Positions 20,971 to 32,720 are shown, numbered from the stretch's first letter. The stretch is DNA of 64,000 nt from Petaurus breviceps papuanus (GCA_028583685.1 JAMXIF010000228.1:984905-1048904); one strand, 5' to 3'. Program-made: numbers and translations. The notes: a model not told the origin generated them from the sequence alone.

Positions 20971-21827
20971 GTGAGACACTTGGTCTAAATCTAATTTGTA
21001 CCAGATTTCTGTCCAGCTTTCCAATAATTTTTGTCAAATACCGAATCATATCCCAGTAGCTGTGGTCTTTGCCTTCACTGAACACTGAAAGAACCCAAGA
21101 TTGCATATCATAGTTGTGGAGATAACTTGTTGTTTTACATTCCATAAATTGAAAAATACATTCCCTAAAAATACTGTTCCCTAAGAGGGGTAGGGCGGCT
21201 TGGTCTGGAACCATATCTTTGAGATAAACTGTCAAGGCCTCCCTGCTATCCAGCTGATGTTAAACTGACCTTTACTCTGATTGGTTTAAACAATGCTTCC
21301 TAACTTTGCAGAATGCTGCCTAAAAGCAGTGTATAAAGGAATGTTCTTTTTTTTTCAACCTTATGCTTATAGTATGTACCCTCACCAGTAGATATAGACA
21401 TTTTTGCTTCATTCCCTAACTCCTGCTTGTTTTTTTTTTTTTTAAGCAATTGGGGTTAAGTAACTTGCTCAAGGTTACACGGCCAGTTATTTCTGGGTGT
21501 GGTGCTGAGTATCTGAGCCCGGATTTGATCCAGGTCATCCTGACACTGGAGCCGATGCTCTTACTCGCTGAGCCACCTGGCCGCCCCTAAGCAATTGGGG
21601 TTAAGTAACTTGCTCAAGGTTACACGGTCAGGTGTTTCTGGGTGGGTGCTAAGTGTCTGAGCCCGGGATTCGACCTCCAGGTTGTACTGACACTGGAGCC
21701 GGTGCTCCTCCTCGCTGAGCCACCTGGCCGCCTCTAACTCCTGCTTGTTGACCCCATTCTTATGGACCCCCTAAGATTGGTAATAACCCCTGAGGGTCAA
21801 CTTCAAATTTAATTCCATCCCAACACA
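20971..21827 (+). mobile_element. Probable solo LTR, interrupted by a dimeric SINE
   Basis: Starts near TGTGAGACACTTGG. It has a CCAAT-like CTGATTGGTTT (about 21276-21286), a TATA-like GTGTATAAAGGA (about 21329-21340) and ends near TCCATCCCAACA. The SINE at 21430-21733 interrupts it. No internal retroviral sequence adjoins. The 97-residue minus frame in it matches nothing I know. Confidence 0.5.
21430..21733 (-). mobile_element. Dimeric SINE, GGCCAGGTGGCTCAGC family, with one TSD
   Basis: Two tRNA-derived monomers head to tail on the minus strand. The 5' arm is 21733-21588, without its own A-tail. The 3' arm is 21587-21430, with a poly-A tail (plus T-run). A single target-site duplication CTAACTCCTGCTTGTT flanks the pair (21416-21431 and 21734-21749), so both arms inserted together. 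The arms differ: the 5' arm reads 'CAGAAACACCTG' and the 3' arm 'CAGAAATAACTGG', the same difference as in the dimer at 57491-57790. Confidence 0.92.
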
Positions 21828-21889
21828 AACACAACACAACACAACACAAAACAGTGTTTGTTTGCTTTGTGTGTTACAGAGCTAATCTG

Positions 21890-22025
21890 TTCCACTAATC
21901 AACCTATTTTTAAAACCAAATCATTTTGATGATTATTGTTTTGGGGAATATTTTGAAATCTGGTACTGCTAGGGCTGCTTCCTTCCTACTTTTAAAATTA
22001 TTTTCCTTGAGATCCTTGACCTTGA
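21890..22025 (-). mobile_element. L1 ORF2 scrap
   Basis: 'GAAATCTGGTACTGCTAGGG' and following text match the L1 ORF2 stretch also seen at about 22480. Short and diverged. Confidence 0.55.
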
Positions 22026-22029
22026 ACCT

Positions 22030-22470
22030 CCCTTTCCAGCTATACAAACTGCCTGATGTGCTGGGGGCAACTCCACCCTGTGGAGAAGGACAATATGCCT
22101 AAATTCATTATTCAAACGATTAACATACTTCTTTCATAGCCTCTCCATGCTAATGATTATGAGCCCCAGTTGCTATTGTTGGAGCAATCTTTTTTCACTG
22201 TCTATATCCTTATTCTTATCCCCTGCAACCTCTTCCCCCCAACCTCTCACTCTAAAGCTGCTCACTTTTCCACTGTGCTCTCTGTAATGCCTGCTCAAAA
22301 GGTAACAAAGCAACTTTCATTTTAAAACTTTTCCTTTCTCACTCCCTGCATCTTCTTGCGTTAACTGAGATATGGTTCTCTCCTGATGATATGGCATTCC
22401 TGGTCACCCTTTCCAGTACTAGTTGCATTTTCACTCATACTCCCTAATTCAGTGGTCACAGTGGGGGAGT
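22030..22470. other. No gene recognised
   Basis: No exon or repeat family recognised. Confidence 0.4.
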
Positions 22471-22785
22471 TGGAGTAATTTGAGATCTGGTATAGCTGGG
22501 TCACCTTCCTTTATATTTTTCAAAATTAATTCCCTTTATATTCTTGACCTTTTGCTCTTTCAGGTGAATTTTACTATAATTTTTTCCAGCTTTATAAAAT
22601 AATTTTTGGTAGTTTGATATGGTACTGAATACATAAATTAATTTAGATAGACTTGTCACTTTTATTGCATTGTCTCAGCCTATCCATGAGTAATTGATAT
22701 TTTAAAATTTGTTTAGATATGACTTTATTTGTAAGAAAAGTCCTTTGTAATTGTATTCATATAGTTCCTGGGATTGTCTTGACAG

Positions 22786-23187
22786 TTATTCTATATTGTC
22801 CATAGTTATTTTAAGTGGAATTTCTCTTTCTATCCCTTGCTGCTGGGCTTTGTTGGTTGTATATAGAAATGTTGATGATTTATGTGCATTTATTTTATAT
22901 TCTGCAACTTTGCTAAAGTTGTTCATTATTTCAACTAGTTTTTTAGTTGATACCCTAGGATTCTTCAAGTATGCCATCATATTATCTGCAAAGAGTGATA
23001 GTTTCATTTTTCCTTCAACTTCTTTTTCTTTTCTTAGTGCTATAGCTAACGTTTCTAGTACAATATGGATCAATAGTGGTGGTAATGGGTATCTTTGCTT
23101 CACCCCTGTTCTTTTTGGGAAGAATTCTTGCTTATCCCTAATATAGATAATGCTTGTTGAAGGTTTTAGATAGATACTACTTATCAT
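22786..23187 (-). pseudogene. L1 ORF2 reverse transcriptase core, remnant
   Basis: 133-residue open piece with FPKRTGVKQRYPLPPLLIHI (from the KQGCPLSPLLFNI motif of L1 RT) and LSLFADNMMAYLKNP (from the YADDM catalytic box, D to N at the second Asp). The catalytic Asp change and the broken flanks show it is inactive. Confidence 0.9.
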
Positions 23188-23667
23188 TTTAGAGAAAGCT
23201 TCATCTACTCTTACACTTTCTAATGTTTTTAATAGGAATGGGTGCTATATTTTGTCAAAAGCTTTTTCTGCATCTATTGAGATAATCATATGATTTCTCT
23301 TGGTTTTGTTATTGATAGGGTCAATTATACTGATAATTTTCCTAATTCTGAATCAGTCCTGTATTCCTGGTATAAATCCTATTTGGTCATATTGTATGAT
23401 CCTTGTGATATATTGCTGTAATCTTCTTGTTAGAATTTTATTTAAAATTTTTGTATCTATATTCACTAGGGAAATTATTCTGTAGCTTTCTTTCTCTTTT
23501 AGTTCTTCCTGATTTCAGTATCAGCACCATATTTATGTCATAAAAGGAATTTGGTGGGGTTCCTTCTTCACCTATTTTCCAAATAGTTCACATCATATTA
23601 TAATTAATTGTTCTTGAAAGGTTTGATAGAATTGGCTTGTAGATCCATCTGGCCCTGGGGATTTTTC

Positions 23668-23732
23668 TTTTTTTTGTTTGTTTGCTTTTTGGAGGGCAAT
23701 TGGGGTTGAGTAACTTGCCCAAGGTCACATGG

Positions 23733-23773
<41 letters not shown>

Positions 23774-23857
23774 TATTAAGTGTCTAAGGCTGGATCCGAA
23801 CTCAGGTCCTCCTGACTCCAGGGCTGGAGCTCTACTCACTGTGCCACCTCACTGCTC
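23668..23857 (-). mobile_element. tRNA-derived short SINE with internal (GT)n expansion
   Basis: Minus-strand SINE inserted in the L1. A GT run (23739-23776) sits inside the SINE body where the other copies have 'CTAGTAAGTA'. Flanking repeats are approximately CTGG(GG)ATTTTTC on each side. Confidence 0.85.
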
Positions 23858-26800
23858 CTGGATTTTTTTCTTAGGGAGTTCACTGATGGCTTTTTCAATT
23901 TCTTTTTCTAAGATGTGGTTGCTTAAGTATTCTCTTTCCTCTTCTGTTAATCTGGGCAATTTATATTTTTGTTTTTTTCATTCAATAAAAATTTATTGAT
24001 TTTGCTTAGATTATCAGACTTATTGGCAAATAATTGGGCAAAATATTTCCTAATAATTGCTTTAATTTCCTCTTCATTCAATTCACCATTTTCATTTTTG
24101 ATTTGGTTTTCTTCTTTCTTTTTTAAAATCAAATTAACCAATAGTTCATCTATCTTATTGGGTTCCCCCCCCCCCATAAAACCAACTCCAAGTTCTATTT
24201 TTAGCTCAATAGTTTTCTTACTTTCAGTTTTATTAAGCTCACTTTTGGTTTTTAGGATTTCCAGTTTAGTGTTTAGAGATTTTTAATTTGTTCTTTTTCT
24301 AGTTTTTTATAAGTTCCATTCCCAATTCACATATTTATTCTTTCTTTTATTATTGTAAGAGTTTAAAGAGAAAATTTCCACTAAGTACTGCTTTGGCTAC
24401 ATCCCACAAATTTTGCTTATATTGTCTTTTTGGTATTGTTGTAATTCTCTTTAATGAAATTATCAATTCTTTCTGTGATTTGTTCTTTGACCAACTCATT
24501 CTTTAGGCTTAGGTCATTTAGTTTCCAATTAATTTTTAATTTTTAATCGTTTTCCAGTGTATGAGTGTAATTTTTGTTGCATTATGATCTGAAAAGGATA
24601 CATTTAGAAGCCTTTCTACATTTGGTTATGAAGTTTATGCCCTAACACATGGTCAGTTTTTGTGTAGGTGCCATATACTGCTCAGAAAAAGGTATATTCT
24701 TTTTTGTCCTTATTCAGTTTTCTCCAGAGGTCTATCATATCTAACTTTTCTAAGATTCTATTCACCTTCTTAACTTCTTCTTGTTTATTTTGTGGTTAGA
24801 TTTATCTAGTTCTGAGAATAGAAAGTTGAGGTTCCCCACTAGTATAGTTTTACTGTCTATTTCCTCCTGTAACTCACTTAACTTCTTTAAGAATTTGGAT
24901 GCTATACCAATTGGTCCATATATATTCATTGTTGATATTACTTCATTGTCCATGGCACCTTTTTAGCAAGATGTATTTTCCTTCCTTAACTCTTTTAATT
25001 AGATCTATTTTTGCTTTCCCTCTGTCTGAGATCGTGATTGCTAGCCCTGCTTTTTTTTTCACTTCAGCTGAAGCATAATAGATCCTGTTCTAGTCCCTTA
25101 TCTTTACTCTGTGTCTCTCTGCTTCAAGTGTTTTTGTGTAAACAACATGTTCCATCTTATTTTTCTTTCTATTTATCCTTCTCTCTTTCCTTTCACTCTT
25201 TCCCTCCTCACCAGTGTATTGCTTCTGACCACTGCCTGCCCCAATATGCTTTTCCTTCTGTCAGTCCCCCTCTTTCCATTTTCTTCCCCCTCCCCACCAA
25301 CTCTCTTTTTTAATTCACTTTCTTATATGGCAAGATAGATTTCTATACTCAACTGATTATAAATGTTATTCCCTCTTTGAGCCAATTCTAATGAGATTAA
25401 GGTTCAAGTGAAGCCCACCACCCACCCCATCCCCATCCTCCTCTCTGCTGTAATAGGTCTTTTGTGCTTCTTCATGTGAATTTACTCCATTCTATCTCTC
25501 CTTTCCTTTAGCCTCTTTCTCACCCCTCAACTTTTTTTACATTATCTCATCAAAGTCACCTTATCCCCTCATGTCTATGTATACTAACTACACTAATAGT
25601 GACACAGATCTTCACAGTTACAAGTATCATCTTCCTGTGTAGGGATACAAACAGTTTAGGTTTTTCTTGAGTCTTGTATTTGAAAATAAATTTTTTTTAG
25701 TTCAGCTCTGGTCTTTTCTTCAGGAAAGCTCGAAAGTCCTTTATTTCATTGAATATCCATTTCCCCCCTGAAGGATTATGTTCAGTTTTGCTGGACAGGT
25801 GATTCTTGGTTGTAATCCTAGCTCCTTTATGTTCCAGAATATCCTCCAATCCTTTAATGTAGAAGCTACTAAGTTCTGTGTAATCCTGACTGTGGTTCTT
25901 CACTATTTGAATTTTTTCTTTTTTGAATGCTTGCAAGATTTTCTCCTTGACCTGGGAGTTCTGCAATTTGACTATAACGTTTCTGTGAGTTTTCATTTTG
26001 GGATCTCTTTCAGCAGGTGATTGGTCGATTTTTTCAGTGTCTATTTTACCCTCTGGTTGTAGGATATCAGGGCAGTTTTCTATGTCCAGGTCTTTTTTTG
26101 ATCATGGCTTTCTGGTAGTTCAATAATTCTTAAATCATCTCTCTTGGATCTATTTTCCAAGTCAGTTGTTTTTCGATTGAGATATTTCACATTTTCTCCT
26201 TTCACATTTACATTCTTTTGATTTTGTTTGATTGATTCTTGACATCTCATGGAGTCAGTAGTTTCCACTTGTCAGTTCTAATTTTTAAGAAGTTATTTTC
26301 TTCAGTTAGCTTTTTTTAAACCTCCTTTTTCATTTGGCCAATTCTACTTTTTAAGGAGTTGTTTTCTTTAGGACATCTTTTTCCAATTTTTGTTCTTCTT
26401 CTATCAAGCTGTTGACTCTTTTTCACGATTCGCTTGCATCATTCCCATTTCTTTTCCCAATTTTTCTTCTGCCTCTCTTATTTGATTTTTAAAATCATTT
26501 TGGAGCTCTTCCAACAGTTCTTTTTAGGCTGGAGGTTAATTCACATTTTTCTTTGAGGCTTTGCATTTTGACATTGCTGTCCTCTTCTGAGTTTGTGTTT
26601 TGATCTTTCCTGTCACCATATGGTCAGGTTCTTTTTTTTTGGGGGGGGGGCAGGGTTGCTTATTTTTTCCAGGCAATTTTGTTACTTTAGAAATTGAGTT
26701 CTGCTCCTGGGTGCCAGGGGCTGTAGGCCCTGGCTACTTGCTTGGCATTGTATAGGTGCTGCTGGGGCTCTGACCACTCACCTGGCACTGTGCAGGGGCT

Positions 26801-27261
26801 GCAAAGTGCCAGGCTGCTCATCCACTTCTGTATTGGATTTGCAGTGGGCCTGGTGCTGCATTGGGGCCATGGAGGTCTGGCCACTGTCCTGGTGCTGTGG
26901 GGTAGAGGGGACTGGTGCTGTGCAGGCTATGGGGGGCTGGAGTTATAGTTGGCTGCTCTCCTTCTGCTATACCAGGGCTGCAGGGCCTTGGTCACTGACC
27001 TGCTCTGGGACTCCGGGTATCCTGCTGGCTTACCAGGACACTGCCTGCCATGGACTTTATTCCACTTTTACCTGAGTGATACAAATCTTTCCTGCCAACC
27101 TTCCAAGTTGTCTCAGTCTAAAAAATTGTTTCATCTCATCTTTTTATTGGCTTTGATATTCTTGAATTTATTTTAAAGTACTATTTTATAGTTATTTACA
27201 GGTGAATTCAGCACAATTCAGGTGATTTCCTGCTTGTTCCATCATCTTAGATCCTGAAAGT

Positions 27262-28110
27262 TGACACTAATACACTGTTGGTGGAACTGTGAACTGATCC
27301 AAACATTTTGGAGGACAATCTAGAACTATTCCCAAAGGGTTATAAAACTGGATATACCAGGCATGGCTAGGGTGAATAGGGAACAGCCCTGGAGTCAGGA
27401 GGACCTGAGTTCAAATCTGACCTCAGTCACTTATCACTTACTAGCCATGTGACCTTGGGTAAGTCACTTAACCCCAACTGCCCTGCCTCCCCCCCCTCCC
27501 AAAAGCAAAACAAACAAGCAAACAAAAAACTGTGTATACCCTTTGAATCAGGAATGCCAATATTAGATCTATTTCCCAAGGTGATCAGGAAAAAAGAAAA
27601 AAAATCTATATCTTCTAATATATTTATAACAGCTCTCTCAGATGGCAAATAACTGGAAATCGGGGGGATGCCTACCAACTGGAGAAATGGCTAGACAAAT
27701 TATGGCAAATGAGCATGATGGAATATTATTGTACCATAAGAAATAATGAGCTGATTGATTTTAGAAAAACACAGAAATATTTGCATGAAATAATGAAGAG
27801 TGAAATGAGCAGAACCAAGAGAACATTGTATACAGTAATAGAAATATTATTCATAAAACTGTGAATGACTGTTATTTTGATTATATCAGTACTTAAATCA
27901 ACTACAATGGAAGATGCTATCTGCCTCCAGAGAAAAACCTGAAAAATAGAAGGAAGCTTAGTATGGTTTCATAGATAGATAGATAGAAATTTAGCTCTCT
28001 TGATATCTAAATCTATATCTATCTATTTTTGTATTAAATGGTGGCCTTCTTTGATGTGGGGTGGGGAGGGAGAGAGGGACAGTTTGGAGCTTAAAATGCA
28101 TGAGAGCAGT
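27262..28110 (+). mobile_element. L1 ORF2 C-terminal region and 3'UTR (3' segment)
   Basis: Plus-strand text of the L1 ORF2 end: 'ACACTGTTGGTGGAACTGTG', 'GGCAAATAACTGGAAATCGG', 'GAGTGAAATGAGCAGAACC'. It is followed by a degenerate 3'UTR with a GATA-type microsatellite (27972-28026). A SINE is inserted at 27359-27526. It abuts the inverted 5' segment at about 27260. Confidence 0.85.
27359..27526 (+). mobile_element. tRNA-derived short SINE
   Basis: Body includes 'GGAGTCAGGAGGACCTGAG' and 'GTAAGTCACTTAACCCCAAC', with an A/C-rich tail. Target-site duplication AAACTG(GA/TG)TATACC at 27345-27358 and 27527-27540. Confidence 0.92.
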
Positions 28111-28114
28111 GGGA

Positions 28115-29155
28115 ATTAGTTGCCTTCTTTGTCCCTCAATTTCTTTCTCTGTAAATTGCATTCCCATCATAGATCTTCATGATTCCCCCAGATAGTCTTC
28201 CTAGCCTCTTCCATGTGGGATGAATCCACGAGAAGCATCCTGTGCATATTCTAGTCACCCTTAGAGTGGCAAAGGCAGCCCGAGGTCCAAAGCAATTGTG
28301 CTGATCTGTAGCCCTCACCAGAAGCTTCCATGCAGTGATTTTGGAGGTGGAAGAAGAGGTGTGTGGAAGCCACATATTATCACCTGGAGAATCTTAGCCA
28401 AGAGTGTGTTAGCCATAAGCTATCTCCTGTTAACTTTCCTATCACCTCATTCCAATGCTGCTGTCATGGCCTGGGGGATGATGAAGGATTGCCAACTCAG
28501 AGGAAATTGCCAAGTCCTTTCAGCAGTGAACTGGACTCTGTCATCTCTAAGGCACCCAAATGTTGATTCACACCTATTGTCCCAAAGCAGGCAGGGCATG
28601 CTTTGTCTTTGTGTCTGTGTTTGGGGGAAAGGACATGCTCCTCATAGTCTGATTGGCCCGTTAAGAGCGAGAAATGGTCTTCCTGCCTTAGCCCCAACCC
28701 TCCAGTTCTCATCTAGGGCTCCTGCTCCCCCGATTGGGGAGAATTCTGTAGAACTAACTAAGCCCAGACCCGCAGCTGTTATTCTCTGCCCATCTTACTG
28801 CTGTACTGAACCCTCTCCCTTTCCACCCCTATTTCTAGGAGTTATAATCACACCCAAAGTATTATTCTTGGAAGGAACGTTACAACGAATAATCATTTTA
28901 AAGTATTTAAAACATTTATTTAAATAAGTATTCATTTAAAATAACACACCACAGTACTCATATATCAAGCAGTCCTGCATAATTTTGCATTGTCCTGGTA
29001 ATTCCTTAATGGGGAAACAATATAAAGCACAATTTTTGGAAAGGTTTCATCCTATAATTCTGTATGAGTACAATGAATAATTGTAGAACTCCAGTCCCCA
29101 GCACTGTAATTTCCCAATCCAAGACACCTCTCTTTGATAACTTCCTTGTAAGTAT
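28115..29155. other. No gene recognised
   Basis: The 209-residue frame at 28298-28927 has no recognisable domain and unremarkable composition. No exon called. Confidence 0.4.
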
Positions 29156-29159
29156 TTTC

Positions 29160-29285
29160 TCTAATTAGATAGAAGCTTGATTGAGACCAGGGACTGTCTG
29201 TTCCTGTGCATTTGTATCCTTAGCATTTAGCACAATGATTCACACCTAGGAAATGCTTAATAAGTGGTTTTGATTCATTCAGGCC
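29160..29285 (+). repeat. L2 LINE 3' end relic
   Basis: 'CTTGATTGAGACCAGGGACTG', 'TTTGTATCCTTAGCATTTAG' and 'GGAAATGCTTAATAAG' in order, the L2 3'-terminal text. Confidence 0.7.
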
Positions 29286-29639
29286 CTCTTCTTGGGGGTG
29301 GGGGTGGGGGGATTGATTAGGGAGGGTGGCTACTGTTTGAGGCTGGAGGAGATAAGGTTTGTAACATATTCTATAACACCTTCCATAAGGCCAAGGTATC
29401 ACCCAGGGACAGCATCTTTCAAGGAAGAATAACAAGATGTCTGTGCAGGGGGGAAGGCCCTCTTGGGATTCCGGATTTGCAAATCAGGAATGAAGACGGG
29501 AAAAAGGGCCAAGGGATTCGTAAATGGAGGAGAGTGTAGATTTCAGATGGGCAAAACTAGGGTTCGCGCTGGGTGGGGCTCCCTGCCTGAGCAGTGGGGA
29601 TGGCTGGGAGACCATGAAGGGATGTGAGGTTGTGGTTGT

Positions 29640-29830
29640 GTGGTTTGTCCTTCATTCTCAAAGAGGACCACGACATCAGGGAGATGATGACATGACTTGC
29701 AGTTGACTTGGATTTGAGTGTGTGTGGGGGGTGCTGTGCAAGGTCACCATCCTCACTTTCCCCTCCAGAGCCAGATATCGATCAGGACGGCAGGAGATGG
29801 CTCAGGATTCAGTGGGAAACCTTCGGAAGG
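29640..29830 (+). repeat. Ancient interspersed repeat (GTCCTTCATTCTCAAAGAGGACC family)
   Basis: 'TTGTCCTTCATTCTCAAAGA', 'GATGACATGACTTGCAGTTG', 'TGCTGTGCAAGGTCACCATC' and 'GATATCGATCAGGACGGCAG'. Related copies lie at 36230-36545, 46070-46345 and 60400-60640. I recognise the sequence as a widespread mammalian repeat but will not name the family. Confidence 0.65.
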
Positions 29831-29839
29831 AGTGGGGCA

Positions 29840-30245
29840 CGGGGAGATATGAAAGGTTAGGATATTCTGATCACAGGCAGGCAGGTCTGACTTTGAGAGC
29901 AAGGAGAAGCCGGGAGGTGGCAGTATGATGGGGACTGGTAGTTCAAAGAGATGACCATCTCCAGAGGTGGTGGGCCAGGCAGAGTGGAGATGGAGCTTCT
30001 GGGGTTGAGATTTGTGGCTTGGGAGGCCCAGGGGTGAGGGGGGCCATTTCCACGTCCACTGATTTCTAGAAGTCTGAGGGCAGAGGGTGGGGATGAGAGG
30101 AAAGCGGGTACCTGAGCTTTGGACCGCGGAGGTCAGGGAGAGGCAGCGACAGGGAATGAACACCTGGCAGGAAGTGCTCTGATCTAGGACCCTCCAGTTT
30201 AGTACTGAGAGGATAGGATTGGAGGTAAGCGGTACTTCAAGGCTC
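29840..30245. other. No gene recognised
   Basis: G-rich sequence leading into the candidate promoter. No exon recognised. Confidence 0.4.
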
Positions 30246-30249
30246 TCAG

Positions 30250-30570
30250 GGTGTGGGCGGCTGGAGTGGGGCTCAAGGAGGGGGTGGGGCTCTGAGACAG
30301 GGGAGAAACCCCCCCCCCGCCTTTCCTCCCCCCCACCCCGCAGCGTGACCGACTAGTGAGACCCCACATTTGGAAGCGCAGCTCCGATCACCTCCTACAA
30401 GAATCTTTTGTGGCCGCGAGAGGGAGCTCATCTCCGGCTGCTCCAGGACCAGGTCCCAGACAAGACCCAGTCTAGCTCCTGGCTCTCCTCCAGACCCCAT
30501 CCCTAGCCTCAGCTCTCGCCCGCCTCCATCAGCCCTCTTCTCCTCTGTCTTCCTCTTGGCTGACCGACCG
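30250..30570 (+). promoter_or_regulatory. Candidate promoter and untranslated first exon of the plus-strand KRAB-ZNF
   Basis: GC-rich, moderately CpG-containing segment (30250-30480) with C-runs. The likely exon ends at TGACCGACCG|GTGAGT (donor at 30571). It lies about 1 kb upstream of the leader exon that starts the KRAB-ZNF reading frame. KRAB-ZNF genes usually have such a short GC-rich first exon. No transcript evidence. Confidence 0.4.
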
Positions 30571-30579
30571 GTGAGTCTT

Positions 30580-31230
30580 TCCCCCTTCCTTATCTGGATT
30601 CAGGAATCCTGCCCTCATCCGGTCCCCTCCACGTCCCTAGAAACCAGGAACCCTGCCCACCCACTCCCCATGAAAGGGACCCAGGCCTCTCTCCTCCCTG
30701 GTCCCAGATCCATCACTCTTACCAGGGGTCCTATTTCCCCCGCCCCGCCCCCCGCCGCCTCTCCACCACTCTTTGAACTGAAACCCAGGTATGTTACATC
30801 CCAAATTCTCCGCCTCCATCTCCTCCTGGTACGGAGACGCTCTTGACCCAATAAGCCCCTTAGTATTGTCACAGTGCTCAGGGTGTCTTACCCACTCTAC
30901 TGCCCAACGCAAGACCATGCCCAGACCTCCTGTCTCCCTGACTCAACTTCTTTCACAGCCCTCATTTCCATAGCAGAACCCAGGATTTCTCTTCCAGCCT
31001 CCCCCTCACTTTGGACTCTCTCTCCTCCTTCTGGGTTCTCTCTAGTTTCCCTCCCTGTCCCAGCCCCAATAGATTGCTCTTCATCCTCTCTCCGTCCCCT
31101 TATTCCCAGTAGAGATTGTCTCTCTAAGACCCAACCTGGCTCTCTCCATTCCCAGACCTACATATCTGACACCTTTCCCATCCTTAACCTTCCCCTCCTA
31201 TCCTCTAGATTTTCATCAGTCAGGTTTCTA
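30580..31230. other. Pyrimidine-rich intron-like sequence
   Basis: C/T-rich sequence with open frames on both strands but no domain. Probably the intron between exon 1 and the leader exon. Confidence 0.4.
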
Positions 31231-31233
31231 GAT

Positions 31234-31422
31234 CAGAGGTTCTTAACATGGGGTCCATGAACTTGGTTTAAAAAAATATTTGGATAAATATATTTTAAAA
31301 CAATTGGTCTCCTTTGTAATCCTTGCTAATTTTTGCATTTAAAAACATTCTGAAAAATGGCCCATAGACTTCACCAATTTGCTTAAGAGGTCTATGATGC
31401 AAAAAAGATTGAGACACCCCTG
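31234..31422 (+). mobile_element. Non-autonomous hAT-type DNA transposon relic
   Basis: 189 bases bounded by imperfect inverted ends: CAGAGGTTCTTAACATGGGG on the left, and ...GATTGAGACACCCCTG on the right (reverse complement CAGGGGTGTCTCAATC). The AT-rich middle and GGTCTATGATGC near the right end are typical of short hAT MITEs in mammals. No intact 8-base target duplication visible. Confidence 0.75.
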
Positions 31423-31599
31423 GTCTTTACATAGGGTTTCTTTTGTGGGGAGTGAGGCTGAAATGGGGGGAGATTAGAAGGGAAAAGGCAATGGAGGTAG
31501 AAATCTGTTCAGACCTTTTATGTTTCCAAAACTTCTTTGACTGGAATCTCTCCCCTGATGGAAGGACCTGGGGCTCTCATCTTCCTTGGTCCCTTTTAG

Positions 31600-31771
31600 G
31601 TTTTTGTGGAGAAAGTCAGTAACCTGTCTACAAGGGGAAAAGAGAGATCCCCTCTTCCTCTGGGAGTTTCCTCCCTTCCCAGCTCAGCCTGTAAGGTGTC
31701 CAAGTCTGACCCAAGACAGAAGCTTAGAGCCAGAGGGAATGGCTCCTGGGACCCAGAGGACTTCATCCCTG
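31600..31771 (+). pseudogene. Leader exon of the plus-strand KRAB-ZNF
   Basis: Acceptor CCCTTTTAG before 31600 and donor CTG|GTAAGT at 31772. It encodes MAPGTQRTSSL from ATG 31739, ending in phase 0, which fits the KRAB-A exon phase. MAPG-type leaders are common before KRAB boxes. Intact as far as can be seen, but it belongs to a damaged gene. Confidence 0.65.
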
Positions 31772-32334
31772 GTAAGTACAGTCAGTCCACAGACTTGAAA
31801 AACATTAGCATCCTATAGACAGAGAACAACAGAAGGAGATTGTATGGGAATCTGTCAGTGTCTACTTTGAATATATATGTATACACACATTCATTTAAAC
31901 ATATATACACAATGTAATAACACTTCCTGTTTTTCACCCTCTTCATCTGAATTTCCTTCTGCTCATTTCTTTAAGCATTTCAGCTGTTGTGTTGACTATT
32001 CATCTCTCACCTCCTACCTCCCACCCCCCTTTGTTTGCCTGAATGCTCCCTCTTGTGGCAAACAACATTATTACAAACTAACTTTATATGGGGAAAGCTT
32101 TGACCAGAGTTCTGAAAGGTTTCTCAGCTATTTTCCTTTACAGTATCAGTGTGTAAATATTCTGGTCCTGCTCACTTCAGTCTGCCTCAATTCATACAAG
32201 CCTTCCTAGGTCTTTCTGAATCCCTCCCATTCCCTCTTTTTAAGGATACAATGATATTCCATTTCATTCACAGACCAGATTTTATGTTGGCAGGAATCTT
32301 AGCAGTCAACTCTCTGGCCCAGTGCCTGACCCTC

Positions 32335-32720
32335 GAGTCGCTTCTTTCACACACCCCACCCTTTCTTAAATATAGGCAACCTATCACACTTTTGGACAGC
32401 TCTGTTGAGCAGGAAGATTTTCCTTCAACCCAGCCTCATTTCACCTCTTTCTAACTTTCCCTTATTGTTCCTTATTCTGCCAAGCAGAGAAAGTTCAGAT
32501 CTTCCTCTCTGACTGCCCTTAAGATGCTCAAAGTCAACTATCATTCACATCTTACAGAGATCTTTTCTCAAGATAAAAGCTCCAAACTTCCTTCTAAACC
32601 TAATTCTCAATGGCCCAACATCATAATCCACCACCATCTTGGTCACCCTCCTGCTCTGCACCTCCAAAGAACCTTTCTAAAATATAAAGTCTAGATCCCA
32701 GAACGAAAGTTCAGTGGGGG
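32335..32720 (+). repeat. CR1/L3-like LINE 3' region relic
   Basis: 'GAGCAGGAAGATTTTCCTTC', 'CTTATTGTTCCTTATTCTGC', 'GCTCAAAGTCAACTATCATT' and 'CACCATCTTGGTCACCCTCC' follow the order of the CR1/L3 3' consensus text. Highly diverged. Confidence 0.55.

Larger units (their letters stand above)
22475..27258 (-). mobile_element. L1 5' portion: 5'UTR, ORF1, endonuclease, reverse transcriptase (inverted segment)
   Basis: Minus-strand L1 reading from a 5' end near 27258 ('CTAAGATGATGG', like the L1 start). A GC-rich 5'UTR (27240-26690) is followed by ORF1 pieces (26550-25690: 'NVKYLNRKTTDLENRSKRDD', 'NPSGGKWIFNEIKDFRAFL'), a pyrimidine-rich inter-ORF region (25680-25000), the endonuclease ('VISTMNIYGPIGIASKFL' at 24953-24762, 'LVGNLNFLFSELDKS') and the RT region (24177-22786) with FADNMMAYLKN in place of the YADD box. 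Frames are broken many times. It ends inside the RT at about 22475. With the plus-strand 3' piece at 27262-28100 it forms a 5'-inverted L1. Confidence 0.85.

Noticed and set aside
20942-21235. 97-codon minus-strand frame as a viral or LINE protein
   Set aside because: The text looked faintly protein-like, but I could not match it to a family, and it lies in a probable LTR.
28298-28927. 209-codon plus-strand frame
   Set aside because: No domain, no splice context and no family resemblance.
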